Below, piece by piece: positions 6,242 to 7,803 of a DNA stretch of 7,803 nt. The position numbers and the translations under genes are program-made. The stretch comes from Planctomycetota bacterium (GTDB lineage: Bacteria; Planctomycetota; Phycisphaerae; SM23-33; FEN-1343). The stretch covers positions 1 through 7,803 of the forward strand of contig JABMQG010000071.1 of NCBI GenBank assembly GCA_013203365.1. Direction: 5' to 3'. Below the pieces are notes generated by a model. It did not search any database. It was not told the DNA's origin and saw only the letters and a program-made list of their open reading frames with translations. Within the stretch, counting starts at the first letter, position 1; every line of letters begins with the position of its first letter.

Positions 6242-6341
6242 TGTCAAAGGCCGTCAGGTAAATATACGAAAATATCTTTAGCCCTGCTGCGTTAGGCAAT
6301 AGCGAGAGGGCAAGTGTGTGCGCCCCTGGCGGCCTTTGACA
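6242..6341 (+). repeat. Long inverted repeat in the 6101-6481 gap (structured RNA or small element candidate)
   Basis: The gap of about 380 nt before the GspE-like gene has no convincing gene. Its main content is an inverted repeat: arm 6242-6258 and arm 6325-6341 match at 16 of 17 positions, separated by 66 nt. The one difference is T6254 opposite G6329, a G-U wobble if the plus strand is transcribed but an A-C mismatch in minus-strand RNA. Inside lie GCCCT (6281-6285) pairing with AGGGC (6307-6311), with GCT (6286-6288)/AGC (6301-6303) nested in it, and ATAT (6262-6265)/ATAT (6272-6275). Together these allow a closed multi-branch RNA. No target-site duplication flanks it. Elsewhere in the gap only a weak AT-rich inverted repeat (6183-6189/6202-6208) is seen. 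Confidence 0.55.
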
Positions 6342-6481
6342 CATTTGTTTGATTAAGTGCTGTTAGTTACACCGACTTATCGTCCGCTAACGACAAAAGC
6401 CGACGGCGGTGGCCACTTTCTCGCAGCCGACAGCGGGAGTGAGAGCAGACGGGCATAGGTGAAGTCCTGCTAGAGGAGGGT

Positions 6482-7803
6482 TTGATCACGCCCGAGCATC
6501 TGGCTGAGGCGATATCGCTTCGCAAGAGCGAGGGTCTTCGCCTGGACCGCGCGCTCGTGCGGTTGGGGCATATTTCCGAACGCCAGGTGCTTTCGGTGCT
6601 CAGCGAGCAGTTGTCGATCCCGATGGTGGAGCTTGACTCGGCAAAGATCGACGTGGAAACCTTGCGTAGCCTGCCGGCGAGGATTGTATACCGCAAAAGG
6701 CTCGTGCCTATCGGGTGCACCGACGGCGTGCTGAAGGTAGCAACCGCCGATCCGTTTGATCTGTACGCATTCGACGAGATTCGGCTGCTGACCGGCCAGC
6801 AGGTCCAGCCCGTCCTTGCCGTCAGCGAAGAAATCGACAAGGTCATCAAGACCTACTACGGCGTCGGCGGAGATACCATCGACGAGATGATGAGCACCGA
6901 CGATCTGAAAGTCGTCCCCAGCGGGATCACCGAGAACGAAGACCTGCTGGAAATGGCCCAGGAGGCCAGCGTCATCAAGCTGGTCAACGAGATCTTCCTT
7001 GAGGCACTCGGCGAGCGGGCCAGCGACATTCACATCGAACCGTACGAGCATGGGTTATCGATTCGCTATCGCATCGACGGTGTTCTCCAGGCAGCCTCCG
7101 TCCCGCCGCAAATCAGCCGATTCCAACAGGCCATCGTCAGCAGAATCAAGATCATGGCCAATCTCAACATTGCCGAGAAGCGCCTCCCCCAGGATGGGCG
7201 GATCAAGATGCAGGTCGGCACCCGGCAGATCGACATCCGCGTCAGCGTTATTCCCATGCTCTTCGGAGAGGGAATTGTACTGCGGATACTCGACAAGGCG
7301 ACCGTGCTCTATTCGCTGCCGGAGTTGGGCCTGTCACAGAGGGATTTCGAGCTGTTTGAGGACCTGGTCATCCGCCCGCACGGCATAATCCTTGTGACCG
7401 GGCCGACCGGCAGTGGCAAGACCACCACGCTGTACGCCGCCCTGTCGGCCATAGTTAGCGACGAGATCAAGATCATCACCGTCGAAGACCCGGTCGAGTA
7501 CCACCTGGACGGCGTGAACCAGATTCAGGTGGCACCGAAGATCGGGTTGACCTTCGCCCACGGGCTACGGTCAATCCTCCGTCACGACCCGGACGTGGCG
7601 ATGATTGGCGAGATCCGCGACCTGGAGACTGCCGAGGCCGCAATCCAGGCCGCTCTGACCGGCCACATGGTCTTCGCCACATTGCACACCAACGACGCAT
7701 GCTCCGCGCCCACCAGGCTGCTGGACATGGGCATCGAGCCGTTCCTGATCACCAGCACGCTGTCGGCGGCGATGGCGCAGCGGCTGGTCAGGACGATCTG
7801 CGC
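6482..7803 (+). CDS. gspE: GspE/PilB family assembly ATPase, 3' end cut by the window
   Basis: An N-terminal ~440 residues of a hexameric cytoplasmic ATPase that powers a type II secretion system or type IV pilus. Numbering from TTG 6482: an MSHEN-type N-terminal domain (about 1-130, second motif LDRALVRLGHISERQVL 21-37), then the N2 domain with VIKLVNEIF (164-172) and ASDIHIEPYE (180-189), Walker A GPTGSGKTTT (307-316), Asp box ITVEDPVEY (332-340), Walker B VAMIGEIRD (372-380) and His box LTGHMVFATLHTND (392-405). The last codon seen is Cys440 in RLVRTIC, probably the first zinc-binding Cys. The start is doubtful: the frame is open from 6443 and the preceding residues IGEVLLEEG also match the first MSHEN motif, yet TTG 6482 is the first usual start and AGGAGG (6474-6479) is only 2 nt before it. 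GspE and PilB cannot be separated without neighbours. Confidence 0.93.
   Translation, partial: MITPEHLAEAISLRKSEGLRLDRALVRLGHISERQVLSVLSEQLSIPMVELDSAKIDVETLRSLPARIVYRKRLVPIGCTDGVLKVATADPFDLYAFDEIRLLTGQQVQPVLAVSEEIDKVIKTYYGVGGDTIDEMMSTDDLKVVPSGITENEDLLEMAQEASVIKLVNEIFLEALGERASDIHIEPYEHGLSIRYRIDGVLQAASVPPQISRFQQAIVSRIKIMANLNIAEKRLPQDGRIKMQVGTRQIDIRVSVIPMLFGEGIVLRILDKATVLYSLPELGLSQRDFELFEDLVIRPHGIILVTGPTGSGKTTTLYAALSAIVSDEIKIITVEDPVEYHLDGVNQIQVAPKIGLTFAHGLRSILRHDPDVAMIGEIRDLETAEAAIQAALTGHMVFATLHTNDACSAPTRLLDMGIEPFLITSTLSAAMAQRLVRTIC

Noticed and set aside
6291..6297. GTTAGGC, matching the attC core GTTRRRY, inside the inverted repeat
   Set aside because: No partner RYYYAAC lies at a suitable distance on either side, and the long arms do not include the heptamer, so this is not an integron recombination site.
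5913..6344. Minus-strand open frame of 143 codons over the orphan gene and the inverted repeat
   Set aside because: It overlaps the better supported plus-strand orphan, starts inside the inverted repeat with no ribosome binding site, and its second half is Arg/Gly/Pro-rich shadow sequence. The first half (about residues 26-60) looks somewhat protein-like, so a profile search of that piece would be fair, but I cannot support it as a gene.
6336..6366. TTGACA at 6336-6341 as a -35 box for the GspE-like gene
   Set aside because: No acceptable -10 hexamer is found 16-18 nt downstream, and the hexamer is part of the right arm of the inverted repeat.
6470..7051. Minus-strand open frame of 193 codons opposite the GspE-like gene
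   Set aside because: The Asp/Leu/Val-rich product is the mirror of GspE codons; the plus-strand ATPase domains are unmistakable.

Overview
The window is GC-rich bacterial DNA with tightly packed genes. It holds six complete recognisable or repeat-bearing coding genes, one complete orphan gene and one gene cut by the right edge. The gene content and protein style (S9 with an N-terminal extension, a GspE-type ATPase with an MSHEN-like N-terminus, short orphan proteins) fit an uncultured Planctomycetes/Phycisphaerae-like bacterium, but this assignment is inference and no rRNA or tRNA is present to test it.

Layout. 74-616 (+): an Ogt/MGMT-type DNA repair methyltransferase. It converges on a block of four minus-strand genes spanning 699-4072. 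In transcription order these are rplM (L13), rpsI (S9), argC and argJ. A strong sigma70-like promoter lies just upstream of rplM. The 87-nt argC-argJ gap carries a terminator-like hairpin, a second hairpin next to the argJ ribosome binding site, and a possible alternative pairing between the two. Going rightward from the divergent region (4073-4265) are a secreted protein with three diverged repeats resembling the LPP20 fold (4266-5573), a terminator-like site, an 11-bp tandem repeat, a near-consensus promoter only 7 nt from the ATG of an orphan gene (5735-6100), a 380-nt gap with a long inverted repeat, and the first ~440 codons of a GspE/PilB assembly ATPase running off the end.

How the genes work together. 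L13 and S9 are the usual ribosomal protein pair. ArgC and ArgJ catalyse the third step and the acetyl-recycling step of arginine biosynthesis, so the minus-strand block may couple ribosome supply with amino acid synthesis. The right half has an envelope theme: an exported repeat protein and a secretion or pilus motor ATPase, with an orphan of unknown role between them.

No CRISPR array, insertion sequence, prophage gene or obvious defence system is visible. The points most worth a second look are the argC-argJ leader, the 6242-6341 inverted repeat, the probable leaderless orphan gene, the triple-repeat exported protein, and the missing conventional start codon of the GspE-like gene.
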